The notes under the pieces: model-generated
The model's input: the letters and a program-made list of their open reading frames with translations, nothing else
Database searches by the model: none
What the model was told of the DNA's origin: nothing
Source of the DNA: Chitinophagaceae bacterium 26-R-25
GTDB taxonomy: Bacteria > Bacteroidota > Bacteroidia > Chitinophagales > Chitinophagaceae
Assembly (NCBI GenBank): GCA_029906195.1
Contig: JARWSJ010000004.1
Span: 1 to 64,000, forward strand
DNA: 64,000 nucleotides
Reading direction: 5' to 3'
Made by a program: the position numbers and the translations under genes
Part shown: positions 35,902-46,100 of the stretch, one piece after another
Numbering within the stretch: the first letter of the stretch is position 1
How the letters are laid out: each line of letters starts with the position of its first letter

Positions 35902-38469
35902 ATGAAAGCTTATGTAATCCTTCTTGGTCTCCTACTGCAAGTTCTTGCAACAAACGCAACTCAAATCTATTGGGTTGGAACATCTTCAAGTGATTGGAAC
36001 AATAAAAACAACTGGGCATCTGTTTCCGGCGGAGCAGGCGGGGTCGGCGTTCCGGGCGTTTTAGATGACGTGTATTTTGATAGAACCAGCACTCCTTACA
36101 ACTGTGTGCTAAATAATACTGCAACAATTGGTACCATTACAATCTCTGGTGGAGCGTTCTCCTTAGGCAATTCCGGCGACTTAACAGTTCAGGGCGCATT
36201 TGCAGTTTCGGGAGGCAGTTTAGATGCCGGAGCCGGCACGTTTCGCATTACATCTTCCCAGGTGAGCACAATTAGCGGTGGTGTGTTCAATGCAAACCAG
36301 GCTTCGATATATTTGAATGCAAACCTGACTGTGACAAACCTTTCTGCATTTCAGCCCGGTACCAGCACCGTTACGATGAATAACGGTGGTTACAATGTTA
36401 AGCTAAATGATAATGCCGGTGGTTGTTTTAGATTTTATAACCTTGTAATTAATACGGGAAGCGATAAGGACATTTCAAGGTTCGATGCAAATGTTGCAGC
36501 GGATTCTTTTCAAATAGACAACCTGTTAACACTTACAAACGGACAGGTCGCAGGCAGCGGTTTTGTGAAGTTGGAAAAAGATCTGTTTGAAGCGTCCACC
36601 TTCGATGGTACTTCCATTTCCATAGCCTGTACAGGGCCTAACAGTAGTAATCTAACGCTTAATGGTCCCCTGGCAGCTGGCGGATATAATTCATTTGTCG
36701 GCATTGTGAAAAATACCAGCGCAACAGTGGTGAATGTTTACAGAGGACGTGAAGCAGGCATTGATGATACAATAAGAATAGGCAATGGAGGCAACTTTAC
36801 TGTGCGTCGCGGCATTATACAATTTCCCGACGGTGAACCTATCATTAGTTTCTTCAACAATTTAATTATAGAACCGGGCGGTACATTTAAATCTACATCA
36901 AATCACTTTTACAACAAGGGTGGACACATAAACTATGGTGGCCAGTTTTTGCACAACAACGGCACATACGTTTTTGCAAATACAAATGTGAATTACACCG
37001 AGTTTACAAACCATGTTGAAAATTTCTACAACCTAAAATTGAACTGCAGTCGCATAGAGCCCAAGTCAAAAGATACGCTGGTGATTAATGGCACGCTTAC
37101 CTTGCTGACAGGTGTTATTGCAGGGCCTTCCAACCCGGATGCAACTGTTATTTTAAAGGGCGACCTTAATGCAATGGCAGCAGTACCTGCGCAGTATCTG
37201 CAAAGCTTAAATATTCTCATTAATGGCAGCGGCGACCAACATTTCTATAATTCGAACGTGCAGAACACCGATCTGTTCAATTGTCCCATAACGATTGACA
37301 AGCCTTCGGGCCAGGTAATATTAGATGCACCTTTTATCATATCGGGTTGGGGTTCCCAGGCACTTAACTTTAAAAACGGAATTATTAAATCGTCAACAGA
37401 TGCTAACTTTCTTCAAATGGATGGCGGTAAAATTACAGGCGCGAGCAATAGCAGCTATGTAGATGGGCCTTTCAAATACAAGAGCGTCTGGGTTCCGGTA
37501 GAGCTGCCTGTTGGCAACGGCGGATATTATGCGCCGGTGCGTATTACAGAGCAGAACCAACCCTCAGCGCCAGACGCTTATTTTACAGTAAGATATTTTA
37601 GAAAAAGTCCGTCCCCACTTTATGACATCACCAAAAAAGATGATCCCGTTAACCTGCAAAGTATTAGCAATTCCGAATACTGGACTATAGACAGGGAAGC
37701 GGGAAATACCACGTCAGCCTACGTCTGGCTTTCTTACGACAGTAAAAGAAGCGGCAGCGTTGTGGATCAGAATAAACTTCGTGTTGCAAGATGGAATGGT
37801 AGTTTATGGACAAACGGAGGCGGTTCTACGTCTGGTCAGTATGTTATGTCAGGAACTTACTACAGTGGCTTTGGTCCTTACACGCTGGCAAGTGCCGAGG
37901 TAGGATTGCAGGGTGGTGGTACATTGCCGGTTACCTTCCTTAGCTTTAAAGTAACTGATGATAATGGCAAGGCATACGTGCAGTGGAGCACAACCAATGA
38001 AGTACAAAATGATCATTTTGAAGTTGAAAGTAGCAGTGATGGTCACGCGTTTCAAACCATTGCTAAGATTTATCCGAAAGATGGCAATGCTGCCGCGATG
38101 AAAAATTACAGCTTTGTTGATCAAAAGGTGAGCAATGCCACAACATATTATCGCATTAAACAAGTTGACCTAGATGGGAAGTTCGTTTATTCGTCAGTTG
38201 CGACATATAGAGGAGATGATGATAGATCTGACTGGAATGTTTCTTACAACAAAAGTTCAAAAATGTGTACAGTGTTTTTTGATATGCCTTCCGGCCAATG
38301 CGCTGACGCAAGTATTTACGGCATTAACGGACAGTTGATCCTCAAACGTTCATTTATTACCGATGGATCAGACCGCAGGCAGTATTTGATAAACGCTGCG
38401 CCGGGCGTTTATTTTGTCAAGATTGCTACTCAAAATAATGTTTGGGTGAAACAATTCATCGTTAAATAA
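35902..38469 (+). CDS. Secreted adhesin-like protein with T9SS sorting domain
   Basis: This 855-residue protein has a signal peptide (1-19), then IYWVGTSSSDWNNKNNWASV, a common start of Bacteroidota surface proteins with beta-helix-like repeats. The body is rich in Gly, Asn, Ser and Thr, with repeated short strands (TISGGAFSLGNSGDLTVQGAF). Residues from about 673 (TLPVTFLSFKVTDDNGKAYV, WSTTNEVQNDHFEVESSSDG) form the sandwich that usually precedes the sorting domain. The last 80 residues end VYFVKIATQNNVWVKQFIVK, a T9SS type A signal. The function is probably adhesion or matrix; no catalytic motif was seen. Confidence 0.88.
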   Translation: MKAYVILLGLLLQVLATNATQIYWVGTSSSDWNNKNNWASVSGGAGGVGVPGVLDDVYFDRTSTPYNCVLNNTATIGTITISGGAFSLGNSGDLTVQGAFAVSGGSLDAGAGTFRITSSQVSTISGGVFNANQASIYLNANLTVTNLSAFQPGTSTVTMNNGGYNVKLNDNAGGCFRFYNLVINTGSDKDISRFDANVAADSFQIDNLLTLTNGQVAGSGFVKLEKDLFEASTFDGTSISIACTGPNSSNLTLNGPLAAGGYNSFVGIVKNTSATVVNVYRGREAGIDDTIRIGNGGNFTVRRGIIQFPDGEPIISFFNNLIIEPGGTFKSTSNHFYNKGGHINYGGQFLHNNGTYVFANTNVNYTEFTNHVENFYNLKLNCSRIEPKSKDTLVINGTLTLLTGVIAGPSNPDATVILKGDLNAMAAVPAQYLQSLNILINGSGDQHFYNSNVQNTDLFNCPITIDKPSGQVILDAPFIISGWGSQALNFKNGIIKSSTDANFLQMDGGKITGASNSSYVDGPFKYKSVWVPVELPVGNGGYYAPVRITEQNQPSAPDAYFTVRYFRKSPSPLYDITKKDDPVNLQSISNSEYWTIDREAGNTTSAYVWLSYDSKRSGSVVDQNKLRVARWNGSLWTNGGGSTSGQYVMSGTYYSGFGPYTLASAEVGLQGGGTLPVTFLSFKVTDDNGKAYVQWSTTNEVQNDHFEVESSSDGHAFQTIAKIYPKDGNAAAMKNYSFVDQKVSNATTYYRIKQVDLDGKFVYSSVATYRGDDDRSDWNVSYNKSSKMCTVFFDMPSGQCADASIYGINGQLILKRSFITDGSDRRQYLINAAPGVYFVKIATQNNVWVKQFIVK

Positions 38470-38490
38470 TTCAGTAAACCCATAAGTGTA

Positions 38491-38524
38491 AAAGGACAGA
38501 CTTGTTATGGTTTGTCCTTTTTGC
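38491..38524 (+). terminator. Intrinsic terminator
   Basis: AAAGGACA at 38491-38498 pairs with TGTCCTTT at 38513-38520, with weaker pairs inside, and is followed by TTGCTTTT. It lies 21 bases after the T9SS gene. Confidence 0.75.
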
Positions 38525-38580
38525 TTTTAGTGAAGCCTTGCCGGCCAAATATCGTCGATGTAAGATGGTGTAAAAAAAGA

Positions 38581-38604
38581 AGCGAGTCACCTCAGTAACT
38601 CGCT
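38581..38604. terminator. Second hairpin, possible bidirectional terminator
   Basis: AGCGAGT at 38581-38587 pairs with ACTCGCT at 38598-38604. It has an A run on the left and CTTTG on the right. There is no gene on the minus strand nearby, so its role is uncertain. Confidence 0.45.
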
Positions 38605-39077
38605 CTTTGTATACGGCTGTTCTTCATAGAAAGTGGATTGCTTTCTTCGTTGTTGAAACAACGTACATGCCGGGTCTTTCATAGCGTTATTGAACGCTGG
38701 TTTTTCTTTTGCTTAGTTATTCATTGATTGAAAACATCGCATTTGAAATAATTGGATGAAGCAAAGGTATTACCGGCGAACTGCTGTGGCTTTCAAAAAA
38801 CGGCAATTGCTTTACACGATCCGGCAGTATTGAAAAAAACGCTAAGCGCGGAAGTTCAGGTGTTGTAAAGCGCTGTAACAGAGTGGTTTTAAAATGACGA
38901 AGGGATATGAACCGCTAAGCATTTGTTAACATTATTTGCGCCGTTTATTGAAAGCCTATTGCCTGAATCAGAAAGGAGAAAAATGAATAGCGTCGTAATC
39001 TTGCATTATCAATTACGACAGCAATAAACGTTTTATCAGTATAGGGTTATTATCATAGTTTTCTTAGTAAGGTATGT
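38605..39077 (+). other. Non-coding stretch with hairpins, possible leader RNA or small RNA
   Basis: No long frame was seen in about 470 bases. Hairpins are visible at 38683-38698 (AGCGTT with AACGCT, followed by GGTTTTTC) and 38992-39019. A short frame with a strong ribosome binding site lies at 38983, and an intrinsic terminator ends the stretch. Together this suggests a short transcript upstream of the AraC gene. Confidence 0.4.
38983..39027 (+). CDS. Candidate 14-residue leader peptide
   Basis: The ATG at 38983 follows GAAAGGAGAAAA, an unusually good Shine-Dalgarno for this phylum. The peptide is MNSVVILHYQLRQQ. Its codons overlap a perfect 8-bp inverted repeat (38992-38999 and 39012-39019). 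A terminator follows 50 bases later, and the AraC regulator starts 164 bases after the peptide's stop. This resembles an attenuator, but a chance occurrence is possible. Confidence 0.3.
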   Translation: MNSVVILHYQLRQQ

Positions 39078-39108
39078 ATCCGGTTATGTCTATAGCCGGA
39101 TTTTTTTG
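39078..39108 (+). terminator. Intrinsic terminator in front of the AraC gene
   Basis: ATCCGGTTAT pairs with ATAGCCGGAT (one G-T pair, 10 bp, loop of 4) and is followed by seven T. No plus-strand protein gene ends within the preceding 600 bases, so it must end a short RNA or act as an attenuator. Confidence 0.75.
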
Positions 39109-39190
39109 TTCCTGCATGGCAGGAAAACGTTAGTGCTTTGACACAGAACTTTTTGCTTTGTTGCTTGTTAATCAAGCCAACACTTTTTCT

Positions 39191-40177
39191 ATGAGAGAAT
39201 TTCGCGTCAATCTGAGTGTTGACAAATCTAACTTCATAAAATTGTATGAACAGCTTTCAAGGTCATACCAAACCGGTGTAGCATTGGTTGGAAATTCGAT
39301 TTCTCTCGACAATGAAACGGCAAAAGGCAAAATAGAGTTCTGCTCCATTACCCCCCATATTTCTTTACTCAGGCTTAATATTTCGTTCGGCGAGGAAGTA
39401 AGCATCAGAAGAGTTGCGCTAAGAAAGCCTGCTTTTTATTCCTGCCTGTTTTCGCTGAAAGAGAGCATCGACCTGCATGCATTCAATAACCTGGATGCGG
39501 AATTGAATCGTATAGGGCTGGCAGCAAAGCATTCTGCAATTTTTTTCTCCGCAGATGTACCAACGCTGTTTAAGGTGATCCCTAATGAAACGTCGAAAGC
39601 AATTATTGTTATTTTTTCGAAGAATGCACTAACTGGTTTGTGGGACAAAAACGACGGAGAACACTTTAATGTATTTAACGGTGATACCGTAAAAGGATAC
39701 GCAGCCATGACTTCTGTAATGATAGACGAAGTGAACAAGGTCTTTGAGTATGCCTGGGCGGAAGGTGCACAGAAGCTTTTCTTTCTTGCATCCGTTTACA
39801 ATTTGCTGGCCTCGCTGATACAGGAGATACATGTGGAAAGCAACAAGCTGCAGGAAGAAACCGGCATATTGGAAGCATCGAGGATGATTCAAATAAGGAA
39901 CGTATTAGTGAGCGACCTTTCGGGCAATTGTCCCAGCATTGAAGAAATGGCCCACAAGGTGCACATGAGCCTTACGAAGTTTAAAGTGTTGTTCAAACGC
40001 ATGTTCAAATTATCTTACTATCAATATTATCAACATTATCGTTTGCTTGCAGCAAAGCAGAATCTTGTGATAGGAAAATCTCCCACTGAAACAGCATACG
40101 AATTTGGATTTTCAAACCCCGCGCATTTCAGTTACACTTTCAAGAAGAAGTTCAACGTTTCGCCTAATGAAATTTGA
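39191..40177 (+). CDS. AraC-family transcriptional regulator
   Basis: This 328-residue protein starts from the ATG at 39191; a TTG at 39158 would extend it by 11 residues. The C-terminal AraC DNA-binding domain occupies about 230-328 (CPSIEEMAHKVHMSLTKFKVLFKRMFKLSYYQYYQHYR, then SPTETAYEFGFSNPAHFSYTFKKKFNVSP). The N-terminal 220 residues have no recognised ligand-binding family. It precedes an outer-membrane protein and the efflux operon on the same strand and may regulate one of them. A terminator and a possible leader peptide lie upstream. Confidence 0.88.
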   Translation: MREFRVNLSVDKSNFIKLYEQLSRSYQTGVALVGNSISLDNETAKGKIEFCSITPHISLLRLNISFGEEVSIRRVALRKPAFYSCLFSLKESIDLHAFNNLDAELNRIGLAAKHSAIFFSADVPTLFKVIPNETSKAIIVIFSKNALTGLWDKNDGEHFNVFNGDTVKGYAAMTSVMIDEVNKVFEYAWAEGAQKLFFLASVYNLLASLIQEIHVESNKLQEETGILEASRMIQIRNVLVSDLSGNCPSIEEMAHKVHMSLTKFKVLFKRMFKLSYYQYYQHYRLLAAKQNLVIGKSPTETAYEFGFSNPAHFSYTFKKKFNVSPNEI

Positions 40178-40507
40178 AGAGTGTTTTGTCAGTGAATAAT
40201 AAATTGATCACTATCACTTACGGGTAAACGAATCTCTTTTCCACAACATTCCTGAAAAGTAAAGAAGCGTCTCCTGATTTAACCGTTAAATGCTAAAAAC
40301 ACAGGAAAGTCACGCTTTTACGGGGTAACTTGTATGTGTCCTGCGAACTGTTTTTACAATACAGTTGTTTTGTAAAGTACCAGGGGACATTTTTTCGGAT
40401 AAACCCCTCATACGCTTATGAAATGAGCATGACAACAATGTTGCTAAACAAGCACATCATTATATCGTGCGAATTCCGTCTGGCCGAAATAAAATAAAAA
40501 TATACAG
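40178..40507. other. Intergenic region upstream of the barrel protein
   Basis: Nothing coding was seen. An inverted repeat TTTACAA (40353-40359) / TTGTAAA (40370-40376) with a 10-base spacer could be a regulator site. The region must contain the promoter for the gene at 40508. Confidence 0.4.
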
Positions 40508-41635
40508 ATGAAAAAGCTTGGTATTTTCCTAACTCTAATAACCACTTTACTTTCAATCTCGTTTACCTATGGGCAGTACACAACAGATAAAGTGGTGGGA
40601 AAGAAAAAGACTGACTTAAGAGATAGTCTTATTCATTCGGAATACCCGTATATGCTACCGATCTGGGGCAAAAAGGTGGTGGCAAAAGGTTATAACCTTC
40701 CATATTCCGCAGGACTGAGTGTACAATACCTCTGGCAGCAATCGGACATTGTTATTAACAATTTGCAAGTGGGGTTCAATAACGGGCCCAAATATAATCT
40801 CGATCAGATAGTTCGGTTCGACCAGGCAACATCAACCTCCAATGGGGTTAATATCAGACCCGATTTTTGGTTATTTCCTTTCTTAAATGTGTATGCAATT
40901 TTTGCCAAATCGCATTTATCTACTGCCATCAATGCAGGCTTGTATATTCCGGACAGCAGCGGTGCCTGGAACAAGATATTGCCGATTAACACGAAAGCAA
41001 ATTTTGACGCGACCACTTACGGATTTGGCCTTACTCCCACCTTTGGTATCGGCGGGGCGTTTTTGGCGATCGACATGAACTTTACCTGGACTGATATACC
41101 GGAACTTGAAAAGCCCGCATATGCATTTGTATTCGGCCCAAGGCTAGGTAAGAACTTTACTTTGCCTAATAAAAAAAGCAACATTGCTGTGTGGGTTGGA
41201 GGCTTTCGCGTAAAGCTGAATAGCGGAACAAGCGGTTCTTTAAATGCAACGGACCTTTTTCCAATAGACCAATGGCAAAGCAAGCTTGATACAGGTTACA
41301 TGAAAGTAAATAACGCTCAGCAGAATGTAGACACGTGGTGGAATGGACTAACAGATGCGGAGAAAAGAAATCCGGTGAACCAGGCCAAATACAACACCGC
41401 CAACAATGCACTCGAAAGGGCCGGAGGTTTTCTTGATCAGGCGTCGCAAGTGGTGAGTGGTGCAGGAAATGCAAGCGTGCAATATTCACTTGATAAAAGG
41501 CCAAAGAACATGTGGAACTTTATTGTGGGAACACAATATCAAATCAATAAGAGTTGGATGATACGTGCAGAATATGGTTTTCTTGGATCGCGGCAACAGT
41601 TCATCGGAGGATTGCAATATCGGTTTGGTTTATAA
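40508..41635 (+). CDS. Outer-membrane beta-barrel protein
   Basis: This 375-residue protein has a signal peptide (1-22, ending SFTYGQ). It has repeated amphipathic strands with aromatic girdles (GLSVQYLWQQSDIVINNLQVGF, FGLTPTFGIGGAFLAIDMNFTW, AYAFVFGPRLGKNF) and a last strand ending in YRFGL, as in outer-membrane barrels. A helical insertion lies near residues 265-310 (QNVDTWWNGLTDAEKRNPVNQAKYNTANNALERAGG split by loops). It may be a channel that works with the nearby efflux genes. The precise family was not recognised. Confidence 0.75.
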   Translation: MKKLGIFLTLITTLLSISFTYGQYTTDKVVGKKKTDLRDSLIHSEYPYMLPIWGKKVVAKGYNLPYSAGLSVQYLWQQSDIVINNLQVGFNNGPKYNLDQIVRFDQATSTSNGVNIRPDFWLFPFLNVYAIFAKSHLSTAINAGLYIPDSSGAWNKILPINTKANFDATTYGFGLTPTFGIGGAFLAIDMNFTWTDIPELEKPAYAFVFGPRLGKNFTLPNKKSNIAVWVGGFRVKLNSGTSGSLNATDLFPIDQWQSKLDTGYMKVNNAQQNVDTWWNGLTDAEKRNPVNQAKYNTANNALERAGGFLDQASQVVSGAGNASVQYSLDKRPKNMWNFIVGTQYQINKSWMIRAEYGFLGSRQQFIGGLQYRFGL

Positions 41636-41759
41636 AATCGGTTGTGCATGGTGTTAGAAAAGTTGTTGGTTGTTAAGCGTAGTTGCAGATAAAGCCTAAC
41701 AATTATTAATTAAGGACTTGTTGAAAGATAATTTTAGGAAAAAATAAACTTTTCCTGTT

Positions 41760-41823
41760 TACAACATGTTGTACCATTGTGTTCACCTGTACTTATCCTC
41801 AACAAAAGTTGTTTAATCACAAC
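41760..41823. promoter_or_regulatory. Two palindromes upstream of the efflux operon (candidate operators)
   Basis: TACAACATGTTGTA at 41760-41773 is a perfect 14-bp palindrome. GTTGT-6-ACAAC at 41808-41823 shares the same half-site word. Both lie within 105 bases upstream of the adaptor gene. A dimeric repressor could bind both. The AraC regulator upstream would not normally use such perfect palindromes. Confidence 0.45.
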
Positions 41824-41861
41824 ATTATATAAAGACTCTGGTTCATTGTAAAAAGACATTT

Positions 41862-42992
41862 ATGAAGCCCTGTCAAGCAATACCGTTCCTTTTTCTTTTC
41901 TCCGCCTTTGCCGCGTGCAAAGACAAGAATGAGCAAGCCAAGCAACCCGTGCCGGAAGTGCAGGTTGTAAAAGTTGGCCAGCGAGATTTACCAGTATATA
42001 TGGAGTATGTCGGACAAACCTTTGGTCAATCCGACGTAGAAATTCAGCCGCGTGTAAATGGCTGGGTGCAGAACATTGCGTTCAAGGAAGGTTCAGCAGT
42101 TAAAAAAGGACAGCTGCTGTATGTAATTCAGGATGATGAACTGAAAGATCGCGAACAGGCTGCAAGTGCAGAACTTTCGCAGGCGAACATCATGCTCGTA
42201 AAAGCAAAGTCCGATCTCGACAGGGTAAAACCACTTGCAGACATGAACGCCCTGAGCAAACGTGATCTTGATGCTGCGCAAGCTACATACGATGCACAAA
42301 AGGAAGCAGTACGTTCTGCACAAGCCTCACTAAGCAATGCACGCTTGCAATTAAGTTATTCCAGAATTACTTCACCCATAAATGGCATCATCGGTATATC
42401 GAAAGTACAGGTAGGTGATTACGTGAAAAATATTGGTCAGGCGCCAATAAATACAGTATCAACTTTGGGAGCTCTGCGTGTACGCTTCGCCATTACTGAA
42501 AAAGACTACCTGATGTACAGACAGAAGTTAAATGCGGACCAGGCCAGGAACCTTGAGGTGGAATTCATATTAAATGACGGTACCATTTTTCCGGAAAAAG
42601 GAAGACTTGATTTTGCTAACCGTGAAGTGGACCCAACCACCGGATCTCTGTTGGTACAAGCTGTAGTAGAAAACAGGTCAAACCTGCTGCGTCCCGGTCA
42701 GTATGTGAAAGTTCGGTTCAAGGCATATGAGTACCCTAACGCTATAATGGTTCCGCAAGAGGCGATCAATCAAATGCAGAATGTGTACATGGCATACCTG
42801 GTGAATGATAGTAATAAGATCAATCCACGTCCTGTAAAAGTAGGAGAAAGATCGGGTAGCAACTGGGTTGTAACAGATGGCTTGAAGCCAGGAGACAATG
42901 TAGCACTTGTGGGAAATGCCTTTATCAAGGCAGGCATGGAAATAAAGCCTGTGCCCAAATCTTATTCCTACGACTCAACATCAAATAAGTAA
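41862..42992 (+). CDS. RND efflux periplasmic adaptor (membrane fusion protein)
   Basis: This 376-residue protein is a lipoprotein with leader ending AFAAC (Cys19). It has a barrel-sandwich (lipoyl-like) hybrid (VEIQPRVNGWVQNIAFKEGSAVKKGQLLYVI, about 60-90), an alpha-helical hairpin (about 92-160), the second lipoyl half (LQLSYSRITSPINGIIG), a beta-barrel domain and a membrane-proximal domain (GLKPGDNVALVGNAFIKAGM). It links the inner-membrane pump to the outer-membrane channel. It is the first gene of the operon with the pump at 43132 and the channel at 46512. Confidence 0.95.
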   Translation: MKPCQAIPFLFLFSAFAACKDKNEQAKQPVPEVQVVKVGQRDLPVYMEYVGQTFGQSDVEIQPRVNGWVQNIAFKEGSAVKKGQLLYVIQDDELKDREQAASAELSQANIMLVKAKSDLDRVKPLADMNALSKRDLDAAQATYDAQKEAVRSAQASLSNARLQLSYSRITSPINGIIGISKVQVGDYVKNIGQAPINTVSTLGALRVRFAITEKDYLMYRQKLNADQARNLEVEFILNDGTIFPEKGRLDFANREVDPTTGSLLVQAVVENRSNLLRPGQYVKVRFKAYEYPNAIMVPQEAINQMQNVYMAYLVNDSNKINPRPVKVGERSGSNWVVTDGLKPGDNVALVGNAFIKAGMEIKPVPKSYSYDSTSNK

Positions 42993-43104
42993 TGAGTTGT
43001 GAGTAATGAGTTTTGAGTTGTAAAACCAGCTAATGTCTAATATGAATAAGTTGGGTTCTCAACTAAAAACTCAAAACCTAAAACTCAAAACTCAAAACTC
43101 ATAA
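42991..43104. repeat. Inverted micro-repeat between adaptor and pump genes
   Basis: The left arm is built from the word GAGTTNTGAGTNATGAGTTTTGAG (degenerate tandem, 42994-43020). The right arm is its complement with CTCAAAACTCAAAACTCA (about 43061-43101). About 40 bases separate them. It lies in the 139-base gap inside the operon, so it may form a long hairpin in the mRNA. Confidence 0.7.
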
Positions 43105-43131
43105 TTTATTTAAAACTTTATTACACCGTCC

Positions 43132-46100
43132 ATGAGCGAGTTTTTTATCAGGCGCCCCATATTTGCGATGGTACTGTCTATACTGATGGTAGTACTTGGA
43201 ATACTGGTTGTGAAAGGTATTCCTATATCGCAATATCCAGAGATCACACCACCAATGGTACAGGTGAACGCTACTTACAATGGCGCGAACTCTGTAAACA
43301 TGGAACAAACTGTAGCAACGCCTATCGAGCAGCAGGTAAACGGTGTGGAAAGAATGTTGTACATGCGTTCCGTAAATGCGAACGATGGTACGATGAGATT
43401 GGAAGTGTCTTTCGAAGTAGGAACAAATCTTGATAACGCCAACATGCTCACGCAAAACCGTGTGGCATTGGCAAATCCTTTCCTGCCTCCGGAAGTTACC
43501 GCAATGGGTGTATCAGTAAAGAAGTCACTTACGTTTCCCCTCATGCTGGTATCACTCTCTTCTCCCAAGAATACTTACGATTCAAAATTTTTAAATAACT
43601 ATGGATTTATCAATGTCGTTGATGAATTAAAACGTATCAACGGTGTGGGTGACGTGTCTGTATTTGGTGGTTCAGAATATGCAATGCGTATATGGATAAG
43701 ACCAGATGATCTTTCCAGATACAAACTCACTGTACAGGATGTAATCAACAAACTTAAAGAGCAAAACCTTATCAAGCCCGGTGGTAGCTTTGGTGCAGAG
43801 CCTGCCCCAAAAGGTGTGCAAAATACCTACACCGCCATGTTGCAATCCCGTCTTGTAACAGAAGAACAGTTTGGAAAGATCATTTTAAAGGCTAATGAAA
43901 ACGGTGCACTGGTGCGCATGTCAGATGTAGCAAGGATAGAACTGGGAACAGAGAACTACACCATGACAAGCCGCATTAACAGCAGTGCCGCTTCTACGAT
44001 CGCGGTATATCAAATCCCTGGTTCAAACGCGCTGGCCGTTGCAGAGGCTGTGAAAAAAAGAATGCATGAACTGGAAGAAAGATTTCCGGTTGACATGAAA
44101 ATGGATATTTCCCTCGATACAACACTCGCTGTAACAGAAGGTATTAATGAGATCATGCATACCTTGTTTGAAGCCGTTGTATTGGTAATTCTTGTGGTGT
44201 TCATCTTCCTGCAGGACTGGCGTGCAACTTTGATCCCGTTGCTTACGGTGCCGGTCTCTCTGATTGGTACATTCATTGTCTTTCCTCTACTTGGGTTTTC
44301 TATCAATACACTTTCACTGTTAGGTTTGGTGCTTGCCATCGGTCTGGTGGTGGATGATGCCATTGTGGTGGTGGAAGCTGTAATGCACCATATAGAACAT
44401 GGTAAGTCGCCCAAGGAAGCGACGAGCATAGCCATGAAGGAAGTAGGCGGACCTGTTATTGCCATTGCCGTTATTCTTGCGGCGGTGTTTATACCAGTGG
44501 CGTTTACCGGAGGTATTACAGGACGGTTGTATCAACAGTTTGCGATCACCATTGCGATATCGGTTTTGTTCTCGGCCTTTAATGCGTTGACTTTGAGCCC
44601 TGCGCTCGCAGCGCTGTTGTTAAAACCTCAGGGTCAAAAGAAAGGGCTGCTGGCAAAATTCTTTGCCGCGTTCAACCGCTTCTTTGATAAGTTCACAAAC
44701 GGCTATGTGGGCATTGCGAAGTTCTTTGCGAGAAAACTCGTGATCACAATGATCGTTCTCATAGGCATTGTAGTGGGTACAGTGGCACTGGGTAAAGCCA
44801 TACCCACCGGGTTTGTGCCGGAAGAAGATCAGGGTTGGTTTTTGATAAGTACCATGTTGCCGGATGCGGCCTCGCTGCAACGCACAGATGATGTAACAAA
44901 GAGAGTGGAAGCAATTTTAAAGAACATACCTGAAATAGAGCTTTATACTACCGTAAATGGTAATAACCTCTTGAATAACACAGTGTCTCCAAACTCCGCT
45001 ACGTTCTTCATAACATTGAAACCATGGCACGACCGTCATAAAACTGCACTTGACCTGGTGCAGGAGATCAATGCCATTTGCATGAAAGAAGTATCCCAGG
45101 CAACTGTGCTGGCTGTGGGACCACCACCGATCATTGGTTTGGGTAATGGTAACGGTTTCTCAATGATGTTGCAAGATCGCGCGGGTAATAGTCCACAATA
45201 CCTTGCGGCACAGGCACAACGCTTTATTGCGGAAGCCAGCAAACGAAAAGAAATTGGAAAAGTATACACACTGTTCCGTGCGAACGTTCCTCAAAAAAAT
45301 ATTGAAGTAGACAAAGAAAAAGTTGACAAGCTGGGTTTACAGTTAAATGATGTAAACACTACGATTTCATCCATGATGGGCGGAACGTTTGTAAACAACT
45401 TCAACCAGTTTGGACGACAGTATAAAACTTATGTGATGGCGGATCAGGGCTACCGCATGGTGCCACAGGATCTGCAACAATTCTATGTAAAGAATATTAC
45501 CGGAGAAATGGTGCCGGTAGGAACCGTGGCCACGGTGCGTGATACGACAGGTCCTCAATACACGAATCACTTCAACATTTATCGTGCGGCAGAAATAGGT
45601 GGTGTGCCCGCGCGGGGATATAGTTCTGCCCAGGCATTGACAGCCCTGGAAGAAGTAGCCAAGCAGGTATTGCCGCAGGACATGGGTTATCAGTGGAGCA
45701 ACATTTCATACCAGGAAAAACAAGCAGAAGGTTCATCAGGTTCTGCCTTCCTGATGGCGCTTGGCTTCGTGTTCCTCATACTTGCTGCGCAATACGAAAG
45801 TTGGAAACTCCCTGTGAGTGTGCTTTTGGGAACACCGTGGGCAGTGCTGGGTGCGTTCCTTGGATTGTTCATTGCGGGTATAACTTCATTGAGTTATGTA
45901 AACAACATATTTGCGCAAATTGGTCTGGTAATGTTGATCGGTTTGAATGCGAAGAACGCGATCCTGATCGTTGAATTTGCGAAGATGAAACATGAAGCGG
46001 GTGAACACGTGATGGATGCCGCTATTGATGGAGCAAAGCTTCGCTTCCGGCCAATCCTCATGACATCACTTGCGTTCATACTCGGTGTAATTCCATTGTT

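Noticed and set aside
44010-44465. 151-codon minus-strand frame in the RND pump gene
   Set aside because: It is antisense to conserved transmembrane motifs of the pump and lacks any independent support.
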